This document shows, piece by piece, positions 1 to 8,224 of a stretch of DNA of 64,000 nucleotides (the first letter of the stretch is position 1; each line of letters starts with the position of its first letter). The notes beneath the pieces are model-generated. The model saw nothing but the letters and a program-made list of their open reading frames with translations, ran no database searches and had not been told where the DNA came from. The stretch is from positions 1-64,000 of the forward strand of contig NZ_JAJFOW010000015.1 in NCBI RefSeq assembly GCF_020731285.1. Reading direction: 5' to 3'. A program made the position numbers and the translations under genes. The DNA comes from Cohnella baijiui (lineage in GTDB: Bacteria; Bacillota; Bacilli; Paenibacillales; Paenibacillaceae).

Positions 1-40
1 CCGTGACTACACCCGTAGAAGCCTGTGTGCCGTTATCTTC

Positions 41-236
41 GGACAGGGGTTCGACCGCGCGCAGGGAGCGAAGCGGACGAGCACGGCATCTGATTCCACC
101 GCTGCGCTCTGCTTCGTCGAGTAGGCTTCGTCAGCAAATTCAATCAGGAATCATATACTCCCCTCGCCTCCACCATCATCAAAGCCAGCCGCATGAGGCT
201 GGCTTTTTTGCGTGGAGCGAGAGGGACGTCGCTGAA
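41..236 (+). repeat. Long direct repeat, copy 1
   Basis: This segment is repeated almost exactly 211 bp downstream (252-447). It contains a GC-rich start, a middle AT-richer part and a hairpin with a T-run near its end (181-209). Shorter pieces of the same unit recur at 2829-2852 (start of the unit) and about 4308-4374 (middle of the unit). No convincing protein is encoded on either strand. It behaves like a dispersed intergenic repeat; its origin is unknown. Confidence 0.85.
181..209 (+). terminator. Terminator-like hairpin in repeat copy 1
   Basis: An 8-bp perfect stem (AGCCAGCC / GGCTGGCT) with loop GCATGA is followed by six T residues, the pattern of an intrinsic terminator. Copy 2 of the repeat carries the same hairpin with compensating changes in the stem. 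Confidence 0.7.
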
Positions 237-251
237 ACCGTATCCGAAGGA

Positions 252-447
252 GGACAGGGGTTCGACCGCGCGCAGGGAGCAAAGCGGACGAGCACGGCAT
301 CTGATTCCACCGCTGCGCTCTGCTTCGTCGAGTAGGCTTCGTCAGCAAATTCAATCAGGAATCATATACTCCCCTCGCCTCCACCATCATCAAAGCCGAC
401 CGCATGAGGTCGGCTTTTTTGCGTGGAGCGAGAGGGACGTCGCTGAA
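252..447 (+). repeat. Long direct repeat, copy 2
   Basis: This is the second copy of the 41-236 unit, with only scattered base differences. Two of the differences fall on opposite arms of the terminal hairpin and keep it paired. The copies are separated by only 15 bp, so they form a near-tandem duplication. Confidence 0.85.
392..420 (+). terminator. Terminator-like hairpin in repeat copy 2
   Basis: The stem is AGCCGACC / GGTCGGCT with the same GCATGA loop and six T residues. Relative to copy 1, an A-T and a G-C pair have swapped on both arms. Nearly the same hairpin ends the transporter gene at 11289-11317. Confidence 0.7.
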
Positions 448-684
448 CCCGATTCCGTTCCGCACGGACGGAGCAAAGCGGAGGAGTACGCTCCAAACAC
501 TTTGCGTTTACGTATTTTGTCTTTGCTGAATCCTTTTGGATTCGATGATCGAGGAAATTCTTGTGTCGAAACCGGTACAATGCATTGGGTTACAATCGGG
601 TACAGCCGCCGTTGTTTTGTAAAAATGATTGCATAAAATAAAATTGATTCAATTTCATCCATGGGGAGAAAGGGATGGTAATCG

Positions 685-1380
685 TTGGTTTCCATAATCG
701 TTTGTACGGAGCGGCCTTCATTTATAAACAACGTATTCGCGAATTATAAACGGCAAAGTTATAAAAATAAAGAAATGATCATTGTTTTAAATCGGGATGA
801 TATGGACATTAACAAGTGGAGGAGAAAAGCGAGTCAATATAAGAACGTGTCTGTTTATCGGGTCCCTCAGAGATATGAGGTGGGCAAATGTTTAAATTAT
901 GGCATTCAGAGGGCGAAACATAGCATTATCGCAAAATTCGACGATGATGATTATTATGGCCGCTACTATTTGGCAGAATCCGTCAATAAAATGCGAAGAA
1001 AAAACGTTCCCGTCGTTGGGAAAAATGCCAGCTTTATATATTTTGAAGCCAAAAAAGCACTTATGTTATATCGAGGAGGCGGACAAAACCGATATCTGGA
1101 CAGAATTAAGGGCGGTACGTTGACGTTTAAGAAATATGTGTGGAGGAATGTCAAGTTTAACGAAAAAAAGCTGCATAGTACCGATGTTGCCTTTTTGCGC
1201 GGATGCAAAAAAAGAGGATATAAAATTTATTCCGTGTCGAAATATAATTATGTTTGTGTAAGGAGAAAAAATGTAAATTCCCATACGCAAACAATATCCA
1301 CAAAAGAATACATGGGCAAGTGTAAATTAGTCAGGTATACAAAACGCTATATTCCATATGTAACTAGAAAAGTTTTGTAG
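685..1380 (+). CDS. Family 2 glycosyltransferase (GT-A fold)
   Basis: The 231-residue protein opens with MVSIIVCTERP, the first beta strand of GT2 enzymes. It carries an acidic cluster FDDDD at residues 85-89, the metal- and nucleotide-sugar-binding DXD region. It should transfer a sugar from an activated donor in the cytoplasm; the acceptor is unknown. The start is TTG at 685, preceded by an AAAGGGATGG ribosome site; no better ATG is available. The gene is distinctly AT-rich and uses many AAA/ATA codons, unlike most of its neighbours, which suggests acquisition by transfer. It precedes a broken sugar nucleotidyltransferase and an epimerase, so the group may be a remnant of a surface-glycan or spore-coat glycosylation cluster. 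Family assignment is firm; the substrate is not known. Confidence 0.85.
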   Translation: MVSIIVCTERPSFINNVFANYKRQSYKNKEMIIVLNRDDMDINKWRRKASQYKNVSVYRVPQRYEVGKCLNYGIQRAKHSIIAKFDDDDYYGRYYLAESVNKMRRKNVPVVGKNASFIYFEAKKALMLYRGGGQNRYLDRIKGGTLTFKKYVWRNVKFNEKKLHSTDVAFLRGCKKRGYKIYSVSKYNYVCVRRKNVNSHTQTISTKEYMGKCKLVRYTKRYIPYVTRKVL

Positions 1381-1392
1381 CGGCAGGTGCCA

Positions 1393-1423
1393 CGGTCCAG
1401 TCCATCTGGGCCGATTTTTTTTT
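1393..1423 (+). terminator. Intrinsic terminator after the glycosyltransferase
   Basis: The stem CGGTCCAG / CTGGGCCG (one G-T pair) with a 5-nt loop is followed by a run of eight or nine T residues, 13 bp after the stop codon. Confidence 0.75.
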
Positions 1424-1502
1424 GTCGGATTGTCCAAGCCATTATTGTGGCTGTTCATAAAGTAGTAGCAGACAAAATTGAAGTGAGTAGGAGAAATGTA
1501 CA

Positions 1503-1603
1503 ATGAAAGGTCTTATACTATGCGCTGGCAAAGGAACAAGACTATACCCTTTTACTCTCGCGTATCCAAAACACTTATACCTGTGGCCAATAGACCTTTT
1601 ATC
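1503..1603 (+). pseudogene. Remnant of sugar-1-phosphate nucleotidyltransferase (N-terminus only)
   Basis: A good ribosome site (GTAGGAG) precedes ATG at 1503. The reading frame starts MKGLILCAGKGTRLYPFT, the NTP-binding loop (GxGTRL) of RmlA/GlmU-type nucleotidyltransferases. At the A-run 1568-1571 the frame breaks: the next frame continues KTLIPVANRPFI, exactly what this family shows next. One A appears to have been lost. After about residue 33 no similarity remains, so roughly 200 residues are missing. The fragment runs into the start of the epimerase at 1662. In intact clusters this enzyme makes the NDP-sugar used by adjacent epimerases and glycosyltransferases. Confidence 0.8.
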
Positions 1604-1661
1604 AAACGGAACCTGAAGGCATTTCACATGTGTTTAGGGGGGAAGGGAAAGGTGAATCAAC

Positions 1662-2609
1662 ATGAAAACGTTAGTCACTGGCGGGGCGGGATTTATCGGC
1701 AGCCATCTGGCGGATTCGCTTTTGGCGGATGGTCATGAGGTGACGGTGATCGATCATTTTGACCCTTTTTATAGTCGCTATATAAAGGAACGGAATATTG
1801 CTCATCAGCAAGGTTCCGCGAACTACAAATTTATTGAAGCTGATATTCGCGATCGGGAGCGGATATTCGGCATTTTTGATGAAGAAAAACCAGAGGTTGT
1901 GGTGCATCTCGCGGCAAAGGCGGGGGTACGTCCGTCGCTCGAGAATCCGCTGCAATATGTTGAAGTCAATATAAACGGTACGGTGCATTTGCTGGATGCG
2001 GCTGTTCGGCGCGGGGTGAAGAAGTTTATTTTTGCTTCGTCCAGCTCGGTGTACGGCTTGAATGAGAAGGTGCCGTTTGCCGAAGGCGATCCGATTTTGC
2101 AGCAGGCTTCTCCTTACGGCGCGACGAAGGAGGCTGGGGAAGCGCTGTGTCGGAGCTATAGCCATTGTTTTGGACTGCCGATTGTGGCGCTGCGCTTTTT
2201 TACGGTGTATGGACCGCGTCAGCGGCCGGATTTGGCGATTCATAAGTTTGCACGGAGCATTTTGCACAACGAGCCGATCACCTTGTTTGGGGATGGCTCG
2301 ACTTCGCGGGACTATACGTATGTGTCCGATACCGTCAGCGGCATTCGTTCGGCGATCGATTACTGCAGCTCCGGCTATGATGTGTTTAACCTCGGCAATG
2401 ACAATCCGGCGAAGTTATCGGAGCTGGTCGAGGGTATTGAACGCGTGCTGGGCAAAAAGGCGATCATCCGCTGGCTGCCGGAGCAGGTTGGCGATGTGCC
2501 GCGAACTTGGGCGAGTCTTGAAAAGTCGTGGGATTTGCTTGGCTATGCCCCCAAGGTTGATTTGGCTACCGGTTTGCAGAGGTTTGCGGATTGGCTGAAC
2601 GGCAAATGA
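1662..2609 (+). CDS. NAD-dependent sugar-nucleotide epimerase (extended SDR; UDP-glucuronate/UDP-glucose 4-epimerase type)
   Basis: The 315-residue protein has the Rossmann nucleotide motif GGAGFIG at residues 7-13, an acidic end of beta-2 (D31), the catalytic serines at 127-129 and the YGATK motif with Tyr152 and Lys156. The segment FFTVYGPRQRPDLAI is typical of UDP-glucuronate 4-epimerases and related bacterial LPS/capsule epimerases. It probably inverts the C4 hydroxyl of a UDP-sugar in the cytoplasm. ATG 1662 follows GGGGGAAGGG, an acceptable ribosome site. It directly follows the broken nucleotidyltransferase and a glycosyltransferase, consistent with a reduced glycan cluster. The exact sugar cannot be told from sequence alone. 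Confidence 0.88.
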   Translation: MKTLVTGGAGFIGSHLADSLLADGHEVTVIDHFDPFYSRYIKERNIAHQQGSANYKFIEADIRDRERIFGIFDEEKPEVVVHLAAKAGVRPSLENPLQYVEVNINGTVHLLDAAVRRGVKKFIFASSSSVYGLNEKVPFAEGDPILQQASPYGATKEAGEALCRSYSHCFGLPIVALRFFTVYGPRQRPDLAIHKFARSILHNEPITLFGDGSTSRDYTYVSDTVSGIRSAIDYCSSGYDVFNLGNDNPAKLSELVEGIERVLGKKAIIRWLPEQVGDVPRTWASLEKSWDLLGYAPKVDLATGLQRFADWLNGK

Positions 2610-2648
2610 ACTTACTGATATATGGAAATATGGCCCTAAAATTCAACA

Positions 2649-2681
2649 AACCCAGTAGCTACTCGGCACTGGGTTCATTTT
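2649..2681 (+). terminator. Intrinsic terminator after the epimerase
   Basis: AACCCAG pairs with CTGGGTT around a 13-nt loop, followed by CATTTT. Confidence 0.6.
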
Positions 2682-2828
2682 GCAAATATTAGGGGCAGGG
2701 CTCTCCTAAAAAGTGCGGTCCATCGTGAAGAGTAACTAACGATTTGGAATGCTATTTTACCTGAGACCGTTCGGACTTGACAGCCAAGCTTGCTATGCGG
2801 CACCCAAAAATAGTACCCTCGGCAGAAA

Positions 2829-2852
2829 GGTTCGACCGCGCGCAGGGAGCGA
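2829..2852 (+). repeat. Fragment of the 41-236 repeat
   Basis: Twenty-four bases match the GC-rich start of the long repeat at 41-236 and 252-447. The surrounding 2682-2940 gap otherwise holds no gene. Confidence 0.7.
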
Positions 2853-2956
2853 TAAATGGGGACCCCGCAAAGTTGTGGATTTTGCTTTTTCAAAGCTTGT
2901 TTTGTTACTGGCGTTGGTTAAGATATAGTTAGGAAGGATTTAAAAGGAGATCGCGA

Positions 2957-4189
2957 ATGAAGACATTTGAACTGATGTTAAACAAGTATGCAGAATTGGT
3001 CATTAGGGTTGGGGTGAATATTCAAGTTGGGCAAGTGCTGATCGTGCATGCCCCGATTGAAACGGCTGAATTAACTCGGTTAATTGTAGCAAAAGCCTAC
3101 GAGGTTGGAGCGAAATATGTAATTGTGGAATGGGATGACGACGAGATTACTCGAATTAGATATGAGAAGGCGTCGGACGATTCGTTCGATTATTATCCGC
3201 AATGGTTGGCAGACAGCATGGTGCATTTTGCCGAAGAGGGCGGAGCGATCCTGCATATTAAGGTGCCTAATCCGGATTTGTTCCAAGGGATCGAATCTTC
3301 TAAAGTATCGGCGGCAGTTAAGTCTGCGGCTATCGCAAGAAAGGAATATTCAACGTATACTCGAAACAGTAAAATCAGTTGGTCGCTGATCAAAGCGCCT
3401 ACTCGCGCGTGGGCAAATAGAGTGTTCGCCGATCTTCCGGAGGAGCAGCGAGTGGATGCGATGTGGGAAGCGATTTTCCAAATGGTACGCGTGAATACAG
3501 ACGATCCGATTTCCGCTTGGCGTGAGCATATTGATCAATTGAAGCTGAGGCAGAATCTGTTGAATGCGAAAGGCTACAGAAGTCTCCACTTTCGAGCGCC
3601 GGGAACGGATCTGCGCGTGGAGTTGCCCGAGAGACATATTTGGCTTGGCGGTGGCGGCGAGAATGAGAAGGGGATATACTTCGTCGCGAATATGCCAACC
3701 GAAGAAGTGTATACCATGCCTCATCGTACCGGCGTGAATGGGACGGTCAAGAGCACCAAGCCCCTCAATTTGAACGGCAGACTTGTCGAAGGCATCACCT
3801 TTACGTTCAGGGACGGCAAAGTGGCGGCTTATGAGGCCGAGTCGGGTCGGGAACATCTGACCTCTTTGCTGGATACGGATGAAGGTGCATCCTATCTCGG
3901 TGAGGTGGCCTTAGTGCCGCATGATTCCCCGATCTCCAATCTGAACAGAGTATTTTACAATACGGGCATTGACGAGAATGCTTCCTGTCATTTGGCGCTT
4001 GGAAGTGCTTATCCCGTTAACCTGGAAGGCGGGACGAAGCTATCCGGCGAAGAGCTTCTGGAGCGGGGCGCTAATATAAGTCTTACGCATGTAGACTTTA
4101 TGATCGGCTGCGCGAATCTTGATGTGGATGGAGAACTTCCTGACGGAACCATCGAGCCTGTCTTCCGACAAGGGAATTGGGCCTTCTAG
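2957..4189 (+). CDS. ampS: M29-family metallo-aminopeptidase (AmpS-like)
   Basis: The 410-residue length is normal for peptidase family M29 (AmpS/AmpT, aminopeptidase II). These cytoplasmic enzymes remove N-terminal residues from peptides with two divalent metal ions. The C-terminal half carries the family ligand pattern: Glu250 in TEEVYTMPHR, Glu316 in LGEVALVP, His345 in ENASCHLALG, and His378/Asp380 in LTHVDFMIG. ATG 2957 follows AAAAGGAGATC, a strong ribosome site. The gene stands alone, with a terminator at 4259-4290. A promoter probably lies at 2890-2940, where a GATATA box is visible. The symbol rests on family resemblance. Confidence 0.93.
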   Translation: MKTFELMLNKYAELVIRVGVNIQVGQVLIVHAPIETAELTRLIVAKAYEVGAKYVIVEWDDDEITRIRYEKASDDSFDYYPQWLADSMVHFAEEGGAILHIKVPNPDLFQGIESSKVSAAVKSAAIARKEYSTYTRNSKISWSLIKAPTRAWANRVFADLPEEQRVDAMWEAIFQMVRVNTDDPISAWREHIDQLKLRQNLLNAKGYRSLHFRAPGTDLRVELPERHIWLGGGGENEKGIYFVANMPTEEVYTMPHRTGVNGTVKSTKPLNLNGRLVEGITFTFRDGKVAAYEAESGREHLTSLLDTDEGASYLGEVALVPHDSPISNLNRVFYNTGIDENASCHLALGSAYPVNLEGGTKLSGEELLERGANISLTHVDFMIGCANLDVDGELPDGTIEPVFRQGNWAF

Positions 4190-4258
4190 GAAGACTGTTC
4201 GTGATGGATGTTAAGAGGTTGTTGAAGGGACTGCGTTGAGTCTGAGGATGTAACATGA

Positions 4259-4290
4259 AGAGCAGGAGGGATGACCTCGCTGCTCTTTTA
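4259..4290 (+). terminator. Intrinsic terminator after the aminopeptidase
   Basis: A long stem (AGAGCAG...CTGCTCT with an inner GAGG/CCTC helix) is followed by TTTTA. Confidence 0.8.
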
Positions 4291-4307
4291 TTCGTTCTAC
4301 TGCGACT

Positions 4308-4374
4308 GGCTCTGTTTCGTCGAGTAAGCTTCGTCAGCAAGTTCAATCGAGAATCCTATATTCCCTTCGCCTTA
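4308..4374 (+). repeat. Diverged fragment of the 41-236 repeat
   Basis: The block TTCGTCGAGTAAGCTTCG and the following bases match the middle of the long repeat at 41-236, with several substitutions. The rest of 4375-4845 shows no gene with a ribosome site and no other clear element. Confidence 0.65.
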
Positions 4375-4863
4375 TCTTTACTGGTGGGTTTTGTTTGTTT
4401 ATGATTAGTAGAAACCGCCCAATTTTTTCAAATTAAGGATCCCTCACTCCAAGGCGAAAAGCGTTATTGATTTGGCATATTTAAACGTCTTCTGATCAAG
4501 CGATGACATCTGTTTATGACGAACTGTACCAACTCCTTCCATGGTGCACCTCACCTCATCTTATGTTCTACGAGAACAGGCTTCGTAGAAGAGTGTCTCC
4601 CACCAATGTTTCACTTGTAAGCATAGGAGTCTTCACTTATGGAAGTTCTAAGCGAGATTATAACAAAGAACACCACCAGGCGTATTGTGAAAAATCGACG
4701 TTTTTTTGTGGGCGTAGCTTTTCGCGCAAAGAAAAATTCATACACTCCGTAGGCAAACCGTGTTGTTTGTTTTATGATAATGTTCGAATATAACTTTTGA
4801 AATGTATTAATCAAACAAATTTATCGAGGACGAGGTCGCTTAAAGCGAGGGAGGGATATGTTA

Positions 4864-5907
4864 ATGCGGCTGTATGGTCGGAACTGGACACGCCGGGAGC
4901 TGGAAGCCCGCGTGGGCCATATCGGGCAGATCGGCGGGGTCAGACGGATGACGCTGACGGAAGGGAAGGAAGCGGGAACGGAGATCGTCCGGGTGCGGAC
5001 AGGAGCTGGACTCGCCTTCGACACCGTTCCTTCCAAAGGACTGGATATTTCGTACACGGAAATATGGGGGGCGCCGGTCTCCTGGCAATCTCCGAACGGC
5101 GACGTTCATCCTATGTATTACGAACCGGAAGGAGCGGGGTGGCTCCGAACGGCGTCCGGAGGCCTTCTCATGACCTGCGGTCTTACCCACGTCGGTTCGC
5201 CTTCCGAAGACGCTTCAGGAAGCTACGGCTTGCATGGAAGGGCTCACCATACACCGGCAAGGCATGTTTGCCTCCGCGAAGAGTGGATAGGCGACGAGCT
5301 GGAGTGGAGCGTGTCCGGCATGGTAGAGGAAACGGCCGTGTTTGGAAGCCAGCTTAGATTGACGCGCGATATCTCCGGCCGACTGGGCGAGAACCGGATT
5401 CTCATTCAGGACCGGGTTGAAAATGTCGGCTTTCGCCCAGCCCCGCACATGATGCTCTACCATTTTAACTTCGGGTTTCCGCTGCTGGGGGAACAGACGG
5501 TCATCAAGCTTCCTTTCGCCGACAGCGATGCGCGCGACACCCATGCTCCGCTGAGCCACTGTACCACTTGGGAAACGCCAAGAACAGGAGTGTCCGAATC
5601 CGTCTACTATCACCATCTCCGAAAAGAAGCCGAAAGTTCGGATGGCATGGCGGAGGCGAGCCTGCACAACCCGGCCTTTCCTGCGGGTGGTACCACGCAT
5701 CCGGCTACGGTAAAGCTGCGCTGGTCGGCGGATACGCTGCCGATACTGGTTCAGTGGCGGATGCCCGGAGCAGGTGAGCATGTTCTTGGTCTAGAGCCGT
5801 CCAATTGCAAAGTGGAAGGTCGCGCCGTGGAATCGGAACGGGGCGGGCCTCTTATGCTGGAGCCCGGAGCGTCTGTCGCTTATCAATTGGAGTTGATCGT
5901 ATCCTGA
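4864..5907 (+). CDS. DUF4432 family protein (aldose 1-epimerase-like fold)
   Basis: About 347 residues. The sequence matches the DUF4432 group, which has the galactose-mutarotase supersandwich fold: RVRTGAGLAFDTVPSKGLDIS near the start, GGLLMTCGLTHVG, SYGLHGRAHHTPA, and the late LGLEPSNCKVEGR. Histidines in the HGR segment and the Glu in LGLEP fit a mutarotase-type sugar pocket. It probably acts on an aldose or modified sugar in the cytoplasm, but no substrate is established. Two in-frame ATGs exist (4858, 4864). The GGGAGG site at 4849-4854 is correctly spaced only for 4864, so I chose that. It has no operon partner in sight. Confidence 0.85.
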   Translation: MRLYGRNWTRRELEARVGHIGQIGGVRRMTLTEGKEAGTEIVRVRTGAGLAFDTVPSKGLDISYTEIWGAPVSWQSPNGDVHPMYYEPEGAGWLRTASGGLLMTCGLTHVGSPSEDASGSYGLHGRAHHTPARHVCLREEWIGDELEWSVSGMVEETAVFGSQLRLTRDISGRLGENRILIQDRVENVGFRPAPHMMLYHFNFGFPLLGEQTVIKLPFADSDARDTHAPLSHCTTWETPRTGVSESVYYHHLRKEAESSDGMAEASLHNPAFPAGGTTHPATVKLRWSADTLPILVQWRMPGAGEHVLGLEPSNCKVEGRAVESERGGPLMLEPGASVAYQLELIVS

Positions 5908-6031
5908 ATACAGGCGGTGATAGGGTCAGGCTGCCCGACCGGTTTTGCAGCAGGATTGACGTGGCATAAGTCGTTTTTTTTGCTTTATAATAAACATCGG
6001 ATGAGATCAAGAACGGGTGAGGGTGACAAGG

Positions 6032-6418
6032 ATGATTCGTGTAAAGCGCATCTATGATCCCCTTGAGGAGTCCGATGGAAAGCGGATTCTAGTGGATCGA
6101 CTGTGGCCGCGAGGCGTTTCACAGGAGAAGGCGGCGATTCACGAGTGGATGAAGGAGGTTGCGCCAAGTCACGAATTGAGGGAGCGGTTTCATCAGCATG
6201 GGAACCTCGACGAGTTTGAGGAAAGCTATCGAAAAGAGCTCATGGGGGATGATTCGAAAATTTTGATATTAAAGCAATTGCAGAAATGGTCGGACGAAGG
6301 CACTGTAACGTTGCTGTATTCAGCCAAAGACAAAGAGAGAAATCAAGCCGTAATACTAGCTGAAATAGTTCGCGGAATGGATCAAGTTGAAAATACATCT
6401 GGGCCATCATCCTCATGA
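6032..6418 (+). CDS. DUF488 family protein
   Basis: The 128-residue product begins MIRVKRIYDPLEESDGKRIL and continues VDRLWPRGVSQEKA, the hallmark of the DUF488 family. It then has the conserved FHQHGNLDEFEESYRKEL and TLLYSAKDKERNQAVILAE blocks. The family is widespread and cytoplasmic; its function is not established. ATG 6032 fits the family's usual first residues and has GTGAGGG eight bases upstream. An in-frame GTG at 6017 would add five residues and lacks a ribosome site. The stop codon is close to a strong terminator, so this is a single-gene unit. Confidence 0.9.
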   Translation: MIRVKRIYDPLEESDGKRILVDRLWPRGVSQEKAAIHEWMKEVAPSHELRERFHQHGNLDEFEESYRKELMGDDSKILILKQLQKWSDEGTVTLLYSAKDKERNQAVILAEIVRGMDQVENTSGPSSS

Positions 6419-6443
6419 GGATGATGGCCCTTCATTATTTTAT
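6401..6443 (+). terminator. Intrinsic terminator overlapping the end of the DUF488 gene
   Basis: A perfect 13-bp stem (GGGCCATCATCCT / AGGATGATGGCCC) with a CATG loop is followed by TTCATTATTTTATTT. It begins inside the last codons of the gene. Confidence 0.9.
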
Positions 6444-6456
6444 TTGATTACCATAC

Positions 6457-6487
6457 TTGTCTTTGACGTTACGTCATTGGTTATGGT
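6457..6487 (+). promoter_or_regulatory. MerR-type promoter with 19-bp spacer and operator dyad
   Basis: TTGTCT (6457-6462) and TATGGT (6482-6487) are separated by 19 bp, the over-long spacer typical of MerR-activated promoters. The spacer holds the perfect dyad TGACGTTACGTCA (6464-6476), the type of site bound by drug-sensing MerR proteins. It lies 49 bp before the MerR-ankyrin gene, so autoregulation is likely. Confidence 0.75.
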
Positions 6488-6535
6488 TATCTTGAAGGTA
6501 ATGAGCTGACGGCAAAGGACGGTGGTGTTTTAGTT

Positions 6536-8224
6536 ATGAAGGATGAAATCATGTATTATCGCACCGGCCAGTTTGCGGAGATGTCAGGAGTTACGGCCCG
6601 TACGTTACGTTATTATGACCGCATCGGATTATTAAAGCCCAGTGCAATATCCAACGCAGGCCAACGTCATTATACCGATGACGATCTTGTGAAGCTGCAA
6701 CAAATTGTGACGCTAAAGTTTATTGGATTTTCGCTTGAACAGATTATCAGCATCACGCGGATGCAAGATACGAATGTAAATGCACTCCTGGCCATGCAGC
6801 GGGAATGGATGGAGGAAAAAATCGCACACATGCAAAGTGTCGTCCAGGCTATAAAAGAGGCTGAAAGAGTAGCCGGATACGGAGAGGGAAGTTATTCGGA
6901 AAAGATTAAAAACATAATCGGAGTGATTGAAATGGAAGCTAACAAAGATTGGCTGCATGAATTTCTAATTGCAGTCATTAACGGAAATGAGGAAAAGGCA
7001 AGGACCATTATAACCGCCAATAAAGACATCCCCCAAATCAGCATCTTTGCCGCCGCGGCGCTAGGAGAAGCTGAAATCGTTGGCGATATGTTGATGCGGG
7101 ATCGCGCTCTTGCTGCCAAGTCGGGAGGTCCGGAAGGCTGGGAGCCGTTACTTTATTTATGCTTCTCCTGTTTTTTAAAGAATCCTTCTCACAACGAACG
7201 ATTCGTTCAGACGGCCGAGCTGCTGCTTGAACACGGGGCAAATGCCAATGCTTTCCATGTTCAAAAGGATGATTCCTTTAAACGTAAGCTCAGTGCATTA
7301 TACGGTACGGTAGGAATAGCAGGGAATGCGGCAGTAGCCAAGGTGCTGCTTGAAGCAGGAGCCGATCCGAATGATGGGGAGTCCTTGTACCATGCGGCAG
7401 AATTGCCAAGTCATGAATGCTTGGATTTGTTATACCAGTATGGCGTAAATCTAAATGCTACCCCCGCATTATTCCGGAAGCTCGATTTTGATGATTACTT
7501 CGGCGTGAAGTGGTTTATGGAACATGGGGCAGATCCGAACCGGACGTTGGGGGACCATGGTACTTCCCTCCACTGGGCCGTCATTCGGGGGCGGTCGCCT
7601 TCGACGATCGAGCTCTTGATTCAATTCGGCGCGGAAGTGAATGCAAGCAGGCCTGACGGTAAAACGCCTTATATGTTGGCTGTACGATATGGACGGGCCG
7701 ATCTTGCCGACATCCTGCGCATACACGGTGCATTCACCGATATCGATAGGATCGACTCTCTTATTGGAGCGTACGCCACTGCGAACAAGGCAGAAGTGTT
7801 AAAAATCATAAAGGATGAACCTGTTGCGCTTTCAACCCTGACTTATAATGACAGGATCATGCTTCTGGAATTTGCGGAGCTCAATAAGGCCGAGTCCGTG
7901 AATCTAATGCTGGAAACAGGCTTTGATCGTTCGGTAAAAAAAGAAGAAGGAACCGCACTGCATATCGCGGGGTGGTTTGGACACATTGAAACGGTCCGTG
8001 TGCTAACTTCGCATGGCGCTTCGCTTTCGAAACGAAACGAATACGGAGGAACGCCGTTGGATAGCACTGTCCATGGTTCCATACATTGTCCTCACCGCCG
8101 GCGAGGAACACATGCCGCGGTTGTGGAAGCCTTAATAAAAGCAGGGGCTGCAGTTCCGGAGAAAGCATCCGGATCGAAAGACGTTTATGATGTATTATGC
8201 AGGTATGGGGCATCCGAATCCTAA
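6536..8224 (+). CDS. MerR-family regulator fused to ankyrin repeats
   Basis: 562 residues. Residues 6-75 are a MerR winged-helix domain: YRTGQFAEMSGV, then ARTLRYYDRIGLLKPS and the wing GQRHYTDDDL. A helical dimerisation segment follows to about 125. Residues 140-560 are ankyrin-like repeats, with units such as TAELLLEHGANANAF, AKVLLEAGADPN, GTSLHWAVIRG, ELLIQFGAEVNASRPDGKTP and GTALHIAGWFGHIETVRVL. MerR proteins usually carry a short C-terminal effector domain; here a protein-protein interaction module takes its place. The promoter at 6457-6487 suggests autoregulation. ATG 6536 (GGTGGTG upstream) or ATG 6551 (AAGGA upstream) are both possible starts. The signal sensed is unknown; a protein partner is the obvious guess. 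Confidence 0.9.
   Translation: MKDEIMYYRTGQFAEMSGVTARTLRYYDRIGLLKPSAISNAGQRHYTDDDLVKLQQIVTLKFIGFSLEQIISITRMQDTNVNALLAMQREWMEEKIAHMQSVVQAIKEAERVAGYGEGSYSEKIKNIIGVIEMEANKDWLHEFLIAVINGNEEKARTIITANKDIPQISIFAAAALGEAEIVGDMLMRDRALAAKSGGPEGWEPLLYLCFSCFLKNPSHNERFVQTAELLLEHGANANAFHVQKDDSFKRKLSALYGTVGIAGNAAVAKVLLEAGADPNDGESLYHAAELPSHECLDLLYQYGVNLNATPALFRKLDFDDYFGVKWFMEHGADPNRTLGDHGTSLHWAVIRGRSPSTIELLIQFGAEVNASRPDGKTPYMLAVRYGRADLADILRIHGAFTDIDRIDSLIGAYATANKAEVLKIIKDEPVALSTLTYNDRIMLLEFAELNKAESVNLMLETGFDRSVKKEEGTALHIAGWFGHIETVRVLTSHGASLSKRNEYGGTPLDSTVHGSIHCPHRRRGTHAAVVEALIKAGAAVPEKASGSKDVYDVLCRYGASES

Noticed and set aside
48..60. GGTTCGA motif resembling a tRNA T-arm
   Set aside because: No acceptor stem, anticodon arm or D-arm can be drawn around it in any of the three copies.
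3..636. Several short frames at the left edge
   Set aside because: They translate the duplicated repeat and its hairpins; the proteins are repetitive and lack ribosome sites.
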